From: Prosapia bicincta | Taxonomy: Eukaryota > Arthropoda > Insecta > Hemiptera > Cercopidae | Assembly: GCA_036971475.1 (NCBI GenBank) | Contig: JBAIZL010000007.1 | Location: forward strand, 34,280,502-34,344,501 | Length of the DNA stretch: 64,000 nt | Direction: 5' to 3' | In this document: one piece after another, positions 22,901 through 37,900 of the stretch | How positions within the stretch are numbered: position 1 is the stretch's first letter | Layout of the letters: the number at the start of each line of letters is the position of its first letter | Position numbers and translations under genes: made by a program | Notes under the pieces: generated by a model | What the model saw: only the letters and a program-made list of their open reading frames with translations | Told to the model about the DNA's origin: nothing | Database searches by the model: none

Positions 22901-25900
22901 AGACTGACTAAATTCATTATTAGGTATCCTATCCTACTATTGAATGGAAAGGGATTTATGAAAGAGAACAACAAAAAACATTTCCAGGATATCCAATTTA
23001 GGTACTGCATGTTTTCGTAGAATTCCTTTTCCCTATGCCTTTGTACTAAGCTCAGGCACTAAGGCTCTTTTACAAATCTTCGGTTCGGATTACTGAATTG
23101 TTCAGAGTATTGAAGTTCGGATTGGTGAGATTGCACTGTATTTATTATGAATTACAATTATTAACAAATACTTTTATTTTTTAAACAACCATTCAGCCTT
23201 TTTTTAAATTTTAAAATAAATCCTGTTTTGTTTAAGTTTAACTTTAATACTTTAGGAATTAAGAGAAGAATTTGACCGTGAGCATTCGAAAACTGGACGT
23301 CCACGACTGTTATTAACAATGGCTGTCCCTGCTGGCATAGAGTATATAGACAAAGGATATGACATACCTAAACTAAACAGGTATTGTAAATAAATATAGG
23401 AACTGAGAATATAAATCATATTTAAAATATTTGTAATAAGTTGTTACACTAAGGCCAATTTTAAGTGTAACTTTGTTATAAAATACAGAAATATAAATCT
23501 TAGGATTTGATTGAAATTATTTTAGCTTTCATTTGGTTTTATGATAAATATCTGGTGTCTGTAATAATTGAGCCTGTAACAGCACAAAGTCAATAATATC
23601 CATATCCTTTACTATTTACAACTTACTTTTAAGGTTTTTATATGTCCTATTGTTGGACTGTTTTTCAATTTTGAATCATTGATAAATTACTTTTTATTCA
23701 TCCACTCAAGTTCAGATACATTTTTTTAAAACTTGTAGTGGATGACACTTGATGTAATTACAGTTTTAAAAAAAATTAATTGATTTTAATAATTAATTTC
23801 TCTTTCTATTTTGGCACTTAATATTGTGATTCTCTCATATTTATATTAACTGTAACTATTTAATGAAAAGTAAATACAATAAATGTTTTCTTTGTTACCC
23901 TAACTAGGAATTGATTTATTATTTTTTTATATTATTAGTTAGATTAGGTATCATATATGTAATGTCTGATTTTTCATATAACACTCACAAAAATGTTTGT
24001 CGTATAATATCTAATACATATGTTGCTCTGTGTTGAAGATTGATTTTTATTGAACCAGTGTTGTTTGTTACTCATTATCTTGTTTGATAATGTAAAAAAT
24101 TAAAAAGGTAACAAAATATATACTAAAAACACTTGTACATATGTTAGTATGTTACACTTGCCTATAGTAGCACTTACTTTTTTGATTATTGAGGATGGCC
24201 ATTTCAGGAGATATGTCGTTGTGTCAACTTAGACCGTAACTGTCAGTAGATGCTACTATAGACAAGTGTAACATACTGACATATGTACAAGTGTCTTTAG
24301 TTAAATCTAGTAGCTCAAGTGAATACGTAATCAAATTATACACTATATCAATTTGAAAACTTGTTAATTTCTTACTAACATTTAATATATCAGAAACACT
24401 GCAATGCAATTTAATGATTTCTACTTGAACCACAGATTTAATTTTGTACTCAATAGTTTGCAGACCACAACAGATAATGTTATATAATTGTGAAATTTGA
24501 AAAGTATATTGTCATATTACAATGAAAATATTGGAAAGAACCCCAATCCCAGAAAAATAATCAAAAATAACACGTAAAACAAGTTACTTTGAATTAAACC
24601 CTTATGTACATTTCGATGATCATGTCATCATCAGAGGGTCTTATTAAAAAAATACAATCTAGCAAACAAGAAGTTACAAACTAAAGTTATGATGATGATA
24701 TGGTCATTGAAATGTACATAAGGGTTTAATCTCAAGTAACTAGTTTTATTTGTTATTTTTGATTATTTTTCTGGTATTGAGGTTATTTCCAATATTTTCA
24801 TTGTAATATATTGTACCACTGTGCTCTTGATATTGTCTATATTGTTATAGTTTATTTTAATAGCTTTCCAAAACATAGTTTTATTTTTCAAAAGTTCAAT
24901 GATAGTGGTGAATAAAATTAAATAATTTTAATATAAAATTCAATTATTTCAAGGGAATTTTGTACTATGGTTAAATACTTTAAAGCATGTGATGCAGTTT
25001 CCAAACCTTCCCAATGACAATAGTTTTAAATATACTACGGTTGTTCGGAAATTAGAGAAGTTTTTTTTCTAAACAGATTATTATTTAATGTAATAAAACA
25101 CAAACATTTTAATACCTAACCTACTTTTCCACATAGTCACCGTTCAAATTTAAAACATATAACACTTGTTATATGTTTCCACCAGCTTTTCTATGCCGTC
25201 TGTGTAATCTGTTGCTGCCAATGTGTTGAACCACTGATTATCGTTGGAGTTGATGAAGTGTTTCACAGTGGACAGCTGCATCATTTGTCTCTCCTCTAAG
25301 CATATTCTCCATGAATAAGACTTCCTTACGACCCCAAAACACCATTGCCATAACCTTCCTGGTGCTCAGAATTTGTTTTGCATTTTTCGGTTTCGTTGGG
25401 GATCGCAAAAGCTGCAATTCCATGGACTGTTTCTGAAGTGATGTCAGATCCGAGTCTCATCAAAAGTAACAATGTGATTAAACCGTTTATCACCATCCAA
25501 TTCATAGTGTGAGGAAGCTCCTATTTGTTTAGTTTTACGCTCTTCTGCAAAAATGTGAGAAACTCACCACAATGCGGCACACAATTTTTAATACTTCGTC
25601 AATAACCTGATGCATCCTTTTCTAACACAGACACTTTATTCATCATATTACCATAAACTTCACCAATCTGTCCATAAATTTCTCAATACACAAATAACGC
25701 TGTGAACTTCACATTGGCATCATCAATTTTGTCACATATTTTTAAGTCGAACAAATAAACAGTAATTGACTGTAGCGGATCACAACTCTTTTCAAACTGA
25801 CAAATAAGAATAACACGATCAATGAGTGATCGGTGAGGTTGGTGTGAGCGCAATCATTTGTCACAACAAAACGTTCTTTACTTTCCGAACAACCCATGTA

Positions 25901-28900
25901 TTCCGTTTGCATTGAGTTTTACTTATACTCTCTATCCATAAATTTGAAACATTCAAATTCAAATTAAATAAAAAAATAATGTATGCACTTCATAAAAATA
26001 CTGCCATTATTAAATCTGATGCAGGTACCTGGACTTTATGAACATCCTCAGCTACGACTACCACTCAGCCTTCGAGCCTGCAGTTAACCATCACTCTCCA
26101 CTCTACCCTCTAGAGGAAGAGGGAGAGTACAATTTTGACGCTCAGCTAAGTATTGTACGTTTTTAAAGTTCAATTTTTTTATCAATATAGAATCAGTGTG
26201 AACTTATTTAGTAAAATTTGAGACTAAAATTATTTAAAAATTTTAAATTTACCAACAAATTTAATTTCTTAAAATTATTAAAATGGAGGTGTAAAATAAA
26301 AATAAAACACCTACATGTTTTAAATACTGTATTACTGATGATACCAAGTGAAAAGATTTTTTCACAATCATTCATAAATTTTTATTAATTTGTGAAACTC
26401 TGAAGACACAATGGACAAGTTAAAAAAACATGCATATGCAGATATTCCAATTGAAATGGCTGGTATTTATTTACTGTAATTAAGAATATTTACAACTGTA
26501 AATATTTATTACTGTAATTTTAAGAATTTGTTTTAAATCATTCAAACACATACCTTCTAGCTGTGTTTATAGATTTTATTTTAAATTTATAAGACTTTAA
26601 GATTTGTTACTTGAAGTTCTAATATTACAAGAGAACAATTTCATTTAGAAAAACGTGTATCTATTATTAAACACCAGAGGATTAAATGGATTTAAGCACA
26701 CAGATTGTTACTCCAAAAATTTTACATCGATATTGGCAAGCTTAGTTCTTACTTCAAATAAACTTAATGTATACAGTAATATCTCAACTTACGCTACCCT
26801 GTCTTACGCGATTCCCAAGTTACGCGGTTTTAAATCATGCTGTACGAGTTACGCAGAAACGGGTCTGTTCTTGAAGAAAATGCCTAAAAGAATTATAGCG
26901 CATAAAGAGAAAATATTTCCAGGTTTTAAGGCCACCAAAGACCAATTGACAGTTGGCATAATTTCAGCTGGTGACTATAAGTTACAACCTCTCATGGTTT
27001 ATCGCTCAGAAAATCCAAGGTCATTAAAAAATATTTCTAAAGCTAACGCCTGTGACTAGGAAGTTGAATTGGAAGGCTTGGGTGACAGCTTTTTTTGAGG
27101 CCTGGTCTGGTCATCATTTCATACCTCAAGTCGAACGTTATTGTCTGTCTAAACAAATTCCTTTTAAAGTCATTATTAATTGACAATGCACCTGGTCAAC
27201 CTCATACTACTTAACTAATTATGACACACGCGGTAAAGTGTTATTTTTGCCACCAACCCCAATTAGTTTGCTTCAACTGATGGATCAAGGAGTTATCAAA
27301 CCATTTAAAGCTTATTGCACAAGATCATTTGTGCATCTGTATGAAGCTATGAGACAGAACAACAAGCTCTCTGTTGAAAATCGTTGGAAACAATTCAATG
27401 TTTTAGATGCTCTGAAAACCATTGGGCAATCTTCGAATAAAAATTTCACAAAATCTTTGATTGGCGTTTGGAAAAAGGTGTGTCTATTTTTTCCCCCACT
27501 GAAACTCAAGCGGAATCAGTACCAGAGTCTCATGAGATTGCTTATGTGATTGAAAAAGTTGTCTGTTTTGCCAGACTACTAAATTTAGAAGTGGATAATG
27601 ATGACGTTCAAGAACTGCTGGATTTACACAACAAGGAGCTGACAATTAATTAATGAGCTCACGAAAATGCGTGAGCAAGAGAAAGACCTTAAAAACGCCT
27701 TTAGACCTAGTTGATCCTTTAGACCTAGTTGATGTAGAAGATGAAACGAATATTAGAAACTTGACAAAAGGCCTTAGTTTAATTGACTAAGGCTTACAAT
27801 TTTTGGAAAACATAGACTCCAACGATGAGTGTATTTCTGCCACAAAACAAACAAATTAGCGAGTTACGAGGAAATTCTGCGTGAGAAGAAAAGATCTTTA
27901 ATTCGTCATAATAATTTATTACATTTTATGAGGTCATCTATGTCAAAATAACTTCTTTTAACTTACATATTTGCAATATCTATGTATATAATACATTTTT
28001 TTGTTGTATTATGTATTTAAGATTTTAATACATATACATTTTTCTTCTAAATTATTATTATATTTAGTCTTTGGTCCCAATTAAACATGATTCCTATGTG
28101 ATTGTATGTAAAATTATACCCCGACTTATGCAAATTCGATTTACACAATTATCGCTCGGTCTCACCTATCGCGTAAGTTCAGGGTATTATTGTATATCCA
28201 TCACTGAAATCTAAACTGACACCCTGAAAAGCTCAGAAAAATTAACAAAAATTGCTATAAGATATAGAAGGAACTCTTACAGTAAATTTAACTGGAGAAA
28301 CTATAGTTACTCTAATTTCAGTGTAATATCAAAGCAATACATCTTTGACTTCCAACTTAGGGTCAAAACAAAAGCACTGTGTGATTTTAGAACTCCAATC
28401 CTAATGGAATCAATCAATGCAAGCAAAAAATACTACTACAGGTCACCTGTATAGTTTGAGAAGGCAAGAATGTCAAAACGCCACTGACCAAAGTAGATAT
28501 AGTCTTGTACTGTTTGATGTTTTTATAATAAAAGAGCAAAACACTTGTTAAAAATATTATGGCAAGATCTACTAAACTACATTTCAATTTTGATTATAGA
28601 ATACAAGTTTGAAATCTTGTTGCTGGTCATGACAATCTGGTTGTTAATTACTTATTACATTTTTGATACTACTTGCGACCAGACTTTTTGTTAACTAAAG
28701 AGTGATTCTAACATTTAAAAAGTCAATAACCTGGTAAAACAAGATTGTTAGTTAACTATCACAGCAATGTCTTGGTTAACATGATTCGGCAAGGAAAGTG
28801 TTAGTAGATCCTTCATGGAAGTTTCAACTTGAACAAAGTCTACAACAACTTAAAGCAACTGTGGCGTAAATGTTTATATTAATTAAAACAACCTCTCACC

Positions 28901-31900
28901 ACAAATTCAACAAATTTTGTTTTAACCTAAGGTTAAAATAAAATTTGTTGAATTTGTGGTGAGAGGTTGTTTTAATTAATATTTGAACAAAGTCTGTTCA
29001 AAAATGGTTCCAAAGAGTCTCACACCTTAAAAGAAGAAATGGTATATTCTAACATACTAGAAAAACATCAAAACATACTAGAAAACATCCTACCTTCTTA
29101 GAAAAATTATTATTTGTGCCGAATTGTGATTTCTTATTTATGATCTCGAATCAAAATGGCAATCCTTACATTGGAAATCCGCTGGGTCTCCATGAGAAAA
29201 GCACATTGATTGGACCAAAAGGGGCAAACAGTGAGCATCCTTACTACCCTAATGCAATGATCTGTGAATCTGTGTGGAAACAAATCATGGATCCTCCCCC
29301 AGGACAATGCCACAGCTCACAAGCTTTGTCAGTGAAGACGTTTTTAGTCTAACACAACATCCCTGTCATAGACCATCTACCCTACACCCCTGACTTGATC
29401 CCAGTGTTTTTTTTGTTTCATAAAATTGTCGGCTTGAATAAATGAGATTTCAGACTGTTGAAGCAGTAAAAAAAAAGTCAGAAGTCTTGAATGAACTTGA
29501 GGCAAATGAACTGCAGCATAGCTCCACACAGTGGAAAATTACCATGGAATGGTGTATAAATAAAGAAGGGGTATAGTATGGAAAAAATATAACAACGTAA
29601 CATCTTCCTACTCATAATTAAATTAATATCCCAGCAGCGTAGAAACGTTTTAGTTTTAATAAACATTTTTATTCATGCTTTGATTTCTTTAGTTTGGTTG
29701 GTAGTTTCAGTGATTCATATCCCTAGATATTTGCATTAAGTTTTTTCAATTTTTATTTTATATATTATTAGACCACCGTGAACAATTGGCTTCTTTAAAT
29801 TACAGTCAAATTCGTTGTCTTAAGATTCAGTTTTAGACCATAACTATTACTTTGGCAGTTTATTTTACCAAGTTAAACAATATGCCTTTCAAGTCACCTG
29901 CCTCTAGTAGTGTGTCATTAGCATAACGTATGTTATTTAAAAATTAATAGTAACTCTAGTGTTCTCTACTAGTAAGGCTTCTTGACATATGGCTTTGCTA
30001 TACACATTAAAAAGAGTGGACAGAGGACTTAGGCTTGGCAAAAAACTTCGACAATATGAAAACCTAGTTTTACAAATTTTTAATACAAAACTAACTAGTA
30101 AATATTAACTTTAATTGGTTATTCTTAGAAACAAATTTAAACTTATTAAAAAAGATGAGTATGGGTCGTCCAATGTCTAACAATTAGCTAAAGTTTTACC
30201 TTACTCAATACTATTCTCTTAAAATAAAACCTTATTTTAATTTTCAGGATTATACCATTAAGCATTACTTGAAGCTCGGAGCAGACCGGGATAAATTGGT
30301 CCTAGGAATCCCAACTTATGGCAGATCCTACACATTATACAACCCTGAGAGTACGGACCTAGGAGCTCCGGCAGATGGCCCTGGTGATCAAGGCGATGCT
30401 ACAAGGGAGAAAGGATATCTAGCTTATTATGAGGTACCGGATCATTTTTTTTTTTAAATTAATAAGAAATAGTTGTATTTTGATAATTTTCTTTTAAGTT
30501 TTGTTCATACTGTTATTATTAATCAATTTAGCTAAATTAATGTCAGAAATATTTTAAAACGAACAACTATGAATTTTTTAATATCTGATGTTGGAAATTC
30601 AGATCATTCAGAAATTATAATTTGTAACATTGTCAAAATGAGATCAATTGTTTTTAGTGGCTAGATCAAGAACTTTAAAAATCCATTATAAAGATATTAA
30701 TCTATCTTTGAAACACAAACACCTAATTATTTATAAATAATATACCATTAAAAGCTGTATAGTAAACTTTCTATGATTATTTTTATTTACCAACTGTTAT
30801 TTTTATCTTCACATGTAATTCAAAACCGTTATTAATGAAATTTAAGTTTAAAACTTGAAATTTTAAGACAATATGACATTGTAAATGATGGCTTAGTAGT
30901 TATTTCCTTCAAGGAGTCTTTTTTATACCTGTTTGTAATCGTCTTGAATTCACCTAATGAATCAATAATAATTATTGAGTAACTGAGTGAAAACTTTTAA
31001 CTGTCTTGCTTTCGCATTTCAAAATAATAGTTTCAGTGACAAAGCCAACACGCTACTGGGAAAGACATAAAAACACAAATCCAAAATCCAGCTACCCAAC
31101 ACATTTACAAAACACCCAACACACATACACAAACATCCAGGCTAATTTAAATTACCTCCACGTACTAAACATAGTAAAAAACTAACCACTACAGACAAAA
31201 TATTCAAACATTACACAACACAAAAACAACATATCTTAAACAACAACACACACTTTGAACCTAACACAATATTGCATTATATAGTAAACAACCTGCCTAT
31301 CCCACCCCCTCCATACTCATAAATCATACACCTACGGTCATTGAACGATCGCCGCTAGTAGCGGGTTGGCTTTGTTTACTGAAACTATTATTTTGAAAAG
31401 CGTCAGCAAGTAGGTTAAAAGTTTTCACTCAGTTACTCAATAATTACTTTTGACCTTTAATATAATAATTTACTTTGAAAAATGGGGCTAAGAAAGTAAA
31501 CAATTAATTAATAATTGGACTAGAAATGAATAACAACCATCAGGTTGCAGTTTTTGTGTTGTACATCTTGAGGTTTTTATACAAATTTACCAGTTTCTAT
31601 TCATATCAATATTGTTGAGTACCTAGAATTAGTAGTAACTGATAAAAACCAAACAATAAAATTAAGAATAGATTTAAAGAATTAAACGCAGAACTCTATT
31701 TTTTAAATTTATAAACTATTATACATGTAAAGTTTTGTAGTAAAATCACTCCAAATATTTGCAATTTTTGGGTTGTTAATTTTGAGATTTTTCAATAAAC
31801 ACTTATTTATCAATTTTCTTGGCAAAAACACCACCACTTAATGATATTTCTCAGCAAACACTTCGCACTTGATTAGTGGAATGCATTGACCAAGTACGAA

Positions 31901-34900
31901 ACACATCTGCTGATAAATGCCAACATGTTTTGGTGCTTTGCCCAGTTAATCGATAAAGTTATAATATAATATCTTTAGATTTTTTTTCAATTAACTACTT
32001 GTATAAATTCTATTTCTATAAATTTAATACAGTTAGATATGCAATATTGTTTTTATAGATCTGCGGAAGTTTGAAGTCAGGTGACGACTGGGTGGTGAGG
32101 CAACCAAAGCGTGGAGCAATGGGACCTTATGCATATAATGGGAATCAGTGGGTCGGTTATGATGATGTGGATATCGTCCAAGAAAAGGTATAGTATGCAA
32201 AATGAGATTCAAAAGTACAGAGCAAAAAGTGAAATTAATGTTCACAAATCATGGTACACAATGTAAAGGAAAAACCATATTTGAACAATCTTAAGAAAAC
32301 CACCTACGACTTAAAGTTTTTCAGATAAAAATTCACTGTATAATTTAAAATACATATTTCAAATCTATGTGAATTTTACAATTCCAAAATTCTAAATCAC
32401 CAAGTAAGCAATTCATGAAATAACAATTAAAATACTGTAAAAATATTAAATACATTGCCAATATTATGTACAGAATTCAGCTTAATTAATTTTTTCACTA
32501 ACTTATTACTCAACCCAGTAGGTAGCCATAAACTCTTCTTTTTTAACATTCTGGACAGACTGGGAGTTAAATCATATCCCCAAGTCAAATTTTAAAAATT
32601 AAATGTTATTTTATGCAATTCTAACAGATAAAATTCAACACAAGTTGACAAAATAAGTTAATTCAAATTCTTCTTAAATTAAATACATTCCATACTAAGA
32701 ATACTCAAATAGAAGCCTAAAACCATTCTCTAAATTTTAATTTTTATAAATACAATTCTACAGAGAAATATTGAGTCTACAAGACTTCATATTTGTTGAT
32801 TCCATCTTCACGTGAGCTACTAGTTTTCACTAAAACACTTGTAAATATTTACAAACTTGCCTATAATAGCACTTACTTATATTTGTTGAGGACAGCCGTT
32901 TCGAGAGATGTGTTCCATTGTCAACTCAGACTGTAATTCACTGACTGTCACAGGCTGAGTTACGGTCCGAGTTGACAATGGGAGACATCTCACGAAACGC
33001 CTCAAAAAATATAAGTAAGTGCTACTATAGGCAAGTTTGTAAATATTTACAAGTGTTTTAGTACAAGACTTCATTAAAAGTTCTATTAAAAAAATCCTAC
33101 TTTTTAAAAATACTACTTTATTAAGCTATACCTATTTGGAAGTTTTATTTCTCAAATATACCGTTGTCACCAAATTATGCATATTTATTACTAGGTCAGT
33201 TTGATGTTAAAACTCGTTTACATTAAAACTTATCTTGAAATTATATTCACAACTGTATATATTAAAAGAGTTCACTCAAAATCTCACTACGCACTAGTTT
33301 ATTGATACAAGTTTAATGAAATTATATTACTTACACTTTTTAAAAAAATGTTTTAACTTGCCTATAGTAGCACTTACTTTGCTTGGCAAAGTTAATTCTA
33401 CTATAGGCAAGTTAAAACATTTTTTAAAAAGTGTAAGTGATTACTAGTAGCTCACGCGAAGATGGAATCAACAAATGAAATTATATTACTTGAATTTTCT
33501 TATGAGAGATGAAATTAATGCCAGAGCTGTTGCAAAATTGTCTAACCTGAAATATATTATGAGTAATTATTGTGTAACTGAGTGAATACTTTTAAACTTA
33601 ATTGCTGACATGTTTTGAAGCAATCATTTCGGTGACAAAGTCGACCTGCTACTTTGTAATCATCTTGAATTCATTAATTAAATTATAAGTAATTATTGTG
33701 CAACTAATTGAATACTTTTGCTCAGAATTCTGCTCACTTAAGGATGCATATTTTCAAACTAAACATATTTCCGAATTTTGTAATTGCTAGTATTGGTACA
33801 ACAAACAAATTAAAACAACTCTTTGTACATGAAGATAGTTATCCGCAAATACTTCTGACAGATGGAGCAAATTCATAAAAAACTGCAAAGGATATGAATA
33901 AAGGCTAAAAATCACTGCTGCTTGTTATAGTCATATTGATTTCACTGAATAAATTATAAGTAATTATTGCATAACTGAATTAAAACTTTCAACTTACTTT
34001 CTGTTTGAAAACAATTGTTTCATTGACGAATCCAATCCACTGATTGAGTAGAGGATTGCCTTCGACAATGAAACGATTAGTTGCAAGTTAGAGTTTGTAG
34101 TAATAACACTCACTGATGATGATGACTTTGTCATTGAAATGCATATGAGTTAATAAATGATTAATTTGTGAGTTTTGTGTATGTTTTTATTTATTTCAAT
34201 GAAACGATTGTTTTGAAACTGTCAACATGAAAGTTAAAAGTTTTCAATTTGAAAAGATTACTTTTTCAATATATTTAGAAAAATTCTTACAGAAATGTAG
34301 AGTACTGCAACAATAAAGTTTACTTAAATTATATTAAGTAGTAGATATTTCATTCTAATATCACATTTTTAGAGACTATCATGTTTAATTCTTTTTATCA
34401 GAAACTCGTATCACTTATTTTTGAATCCAAACCAAGTCAATTAAAATTAATAGTAATTTAATCTATTAATACACTTCCTAAACGTGTCATTTTTGTCTAG
34501 GCACAATATGTGAATGAAAAAGGTCTTGGTGGAATTATGTTTTGGTCAATTGACAATGACGACTTTCGAGGTGTTTGTCATGATCGACCGTACCCCCTCA
34601 TTGAGGCTGGTAAAGAAGCTCTCCTAGCCTCTTCAGGGTAAGTGTGCTTTTAAACTTCCAAATGAAAACTTTCCTTTTTGTAATTCCAATTTGACTACAG
34701 AGCATGAGGTTGAATATTTTTTCTGTTTGCTATTTTGCTTCATTAAAATCTAATACCTTGATTTTGTTTTATATTTTTAGTCTCATAATATCATAAAAAC
34801 ACTTTTATTAATTAATATAATTTAAAGTTTTTAATGATATACATGATATATATATATCAGATAATTGAACCACTTTGAAATCACCATGATTGGCTCCAAT

Positions 34901-37900
34901 TTAATGGCTGATTACTTTAAATACAGTTTCGGAAATAAAGATAATATTTAACAAAATGCTGGATAATCGTGATTGTTGTTGCTTCTACATAAGTTACTCA
35001 GAACTATGTTCTTACTAATGGCAGCATATATTACTAAATATGGCAACAAGTTAAGGTAGATATGGTATCTTACTCAGAACTATGTTCTTACTAATGACAG
35101 CATATATTACTAAATATGGCAACAAGTTAAGGTAGATATGGTATCTTTAAGACACAGACTTCAATATATGGTCATTAAAAATCACACTTCTGAATATAAC
35201 CGCAGAGTGTCAATCAAGTCTGGCAGTTTCAAGATAAAGTCAAACAATAATAAAGTTTAGGATATACAAATATTCTTTGAGCTTAGCTTGTGAGTTTATG
35301 TTAAAACAAATAAAATGCAAACACAAGACTCACAAATAAATGATTAATTTGTGAGTCTTGTGTATGTCTTTTATTTGTTTTAAAGTATAGAATGTTTATG
35401 TTTACGAGTAATCTAATAACTTCTTAAAAATATGTATGTAGATTCTGTAGAAGAACCTATTTCCTGTTATAGAATGGCTGTTTTATTTACAGAATGTATT
35501 CAATATTTATTCACAATACAGTAGAGTCTCAATAATCCCCAGTCCCATTGTTTTGAGCTTCCATTAAATTCAAACCTATTTCTATTTGAGTATTTTATCA
35601 TTTTGAAACAAAATGATGAATCATGCTTCCAAGAAATGTTTATAGTCACAGTATGCAAAGGAAATGAGTCCAGCTTCCAAAAATAGTTTATATCATTACA
35701 GTATGCACAGGAAATGAGACACACTTCGAAGACATGTTTATATCAATACGGTATGCAAGGGAAATGAATCGGGCTTCCAATAAACGTTTATATCAATACG
35801 ATATGTAAAGGAAATGAGAGGGGCTTCCAAGACCAGTTTATATCAATATGATATGCAAAGGAAATGAGATGGGCTTCCAAGAAATTTTTATATCAATTCG
35901 GTATGGAAAGGAAGTCAATCGGGCTTCTAAGAAATATTTATATCAATATGGTATGCAATGAAAATGAGTCGGGCTTCTAAAAAATGTTTATATCAATATG
36001 GTATGCAAAGGAAATGAGTCGTGCTTCTAAGAAATATTTATATAAATATGGTATGCATAAGAAATGAATCGGGCTTCCAAGAAATGCTGATATCAATAGG
36101 GTATGCAAAGGAGAAGAATCGAGCGTCCAAGAAATGTTCACATGAAGTTCTATAAACTAATTTAGTACATTTTTAATTACCTATATTATAAGTGTTCATT
36201 AAAAGCTCCTATTTTTTATAATGCACAGGGACATATTTCCGTATAATCCGTGTTTTCAGTAATCCGAGGGGGTCTTGGTCCCATCTACCTCGAATTATTG
36301 AGACTCTATCTTGAAAAGTTGACTTTAAGGTACTTAATTTAATATTTGCCCATTCAGCCACTCGAAAAGTGACAACCTGTCTGGCCACTATCCAGATTAA
36401 TGTACCCTCAACCAAGAGTTTTTTTTTAAATGTCAAAATGAACCCCATTCGGGTTGTCATTTAAAAAATTCCCAATAAACTAAATGTGAAAGAGAAGCTT
36501 GACAGTTTGAACTGCAGATATTGTTTGTTTACCTAAATCTTAAAACAAATTCACTCCTGAAATCCCCCAAAAGTGGAGGGTTTTCTGACTTTAGCATCTC
36601 TACAATCATCATCCATAATTATCTGTGGGGTAACTATCATTAAAGTGTTTTTACTAATCCCAGTAAGCTTTTACAGATTTACAAAAACCTCAATTTAAAT
36701 ACAGTAAAACCTCTATAATTCTTCACGTTTGGGACTTAGGGGTGAGAAAGAGATGAATTACGGAAGTCGTGACATTAACATGTAATTGTGGGTAAATATA
36801 ACACATAAATAGGTATGTAATGATGTACTTCGATGATTCATGTCGGCCGAAAAACTCAACAACCCTATTACACAACACTATAAAAGCACTAGTAGCCTGT
36901 ATAGTTCATAATTACAACCAGATAAACATCGTGTCATCAAGTTGTACCTGAATAAGTGTTGTCATTTTTTCTCGTTTGCCAACATCTCCATCAGAGATTT
37001 CCATTATTGCCATGAAGTTTTCAATTTTATTGGCATGTACGGTCGTTCTAGGAATTTCTAATTCTATAGCTTAACCCCACCACTGCCTATTCGTAACCAT
37101 TGTAGAATGTCATACCTATCAACCAACGTTGAAGTTTTATAATTACCATGTTTAAACATTGCCCCTTTATATAACCATTGTTGGAAAAAATTATAAAATG
37201 AAGAAAGGAAACGAAAACTGAGGTGTAGAATACAATTTGTATAAACTACAGTGTAACTTATAATGCAACTCAACGCTGTCTACTATGCTGCGGTCAGTCG
37301 GTTACTGAAGATCTCTGTTATATTTTATCAGGCGTGTGAGATGTGTGAGATCAAAGAATGTGTTGAGATATTTTCTCAGTAATTGTATAACTCATGTCTG
37401 GTATTGGCCTTACCTAATTGCTGGCCCCTCTATACGTGATAGTGCAGACCTACAGACAATGTTTACTATTATTGTAACGAATATGGTGATGAATTAAAGA
37501 GTAATGAATTAGAGAGGCTCTACTGTAATACATACCAATAAAAACTTATAACTTTTAAAAAATCTAACTATTGATGAACAAATGTTTACTTTTGTATTTA
37601 TTTTAGAAACAATGACGTCTCAAGCCCGGTTCGGAAAAATAAACCATCAAGACCATCATCAAATACTCCTCGAAGGCCTTTAAAATCAACAAAACCAAAA
37701 ACTTTGCGTACCACCACCACAACAACACCTGTACCACCTAAAACACCTAAAGGAAGTCTTACAACTCCAGAGCCTCCTACAACTCCAGATCCAGGAAGTG
37801 GTTAGTCTTTTAATACAATATTGTTTTTATCTATCTTGAATTTGCCGTACTAGTATACATTTATACATAATGATGTTTATAAAAATATATAAAAACTTGT

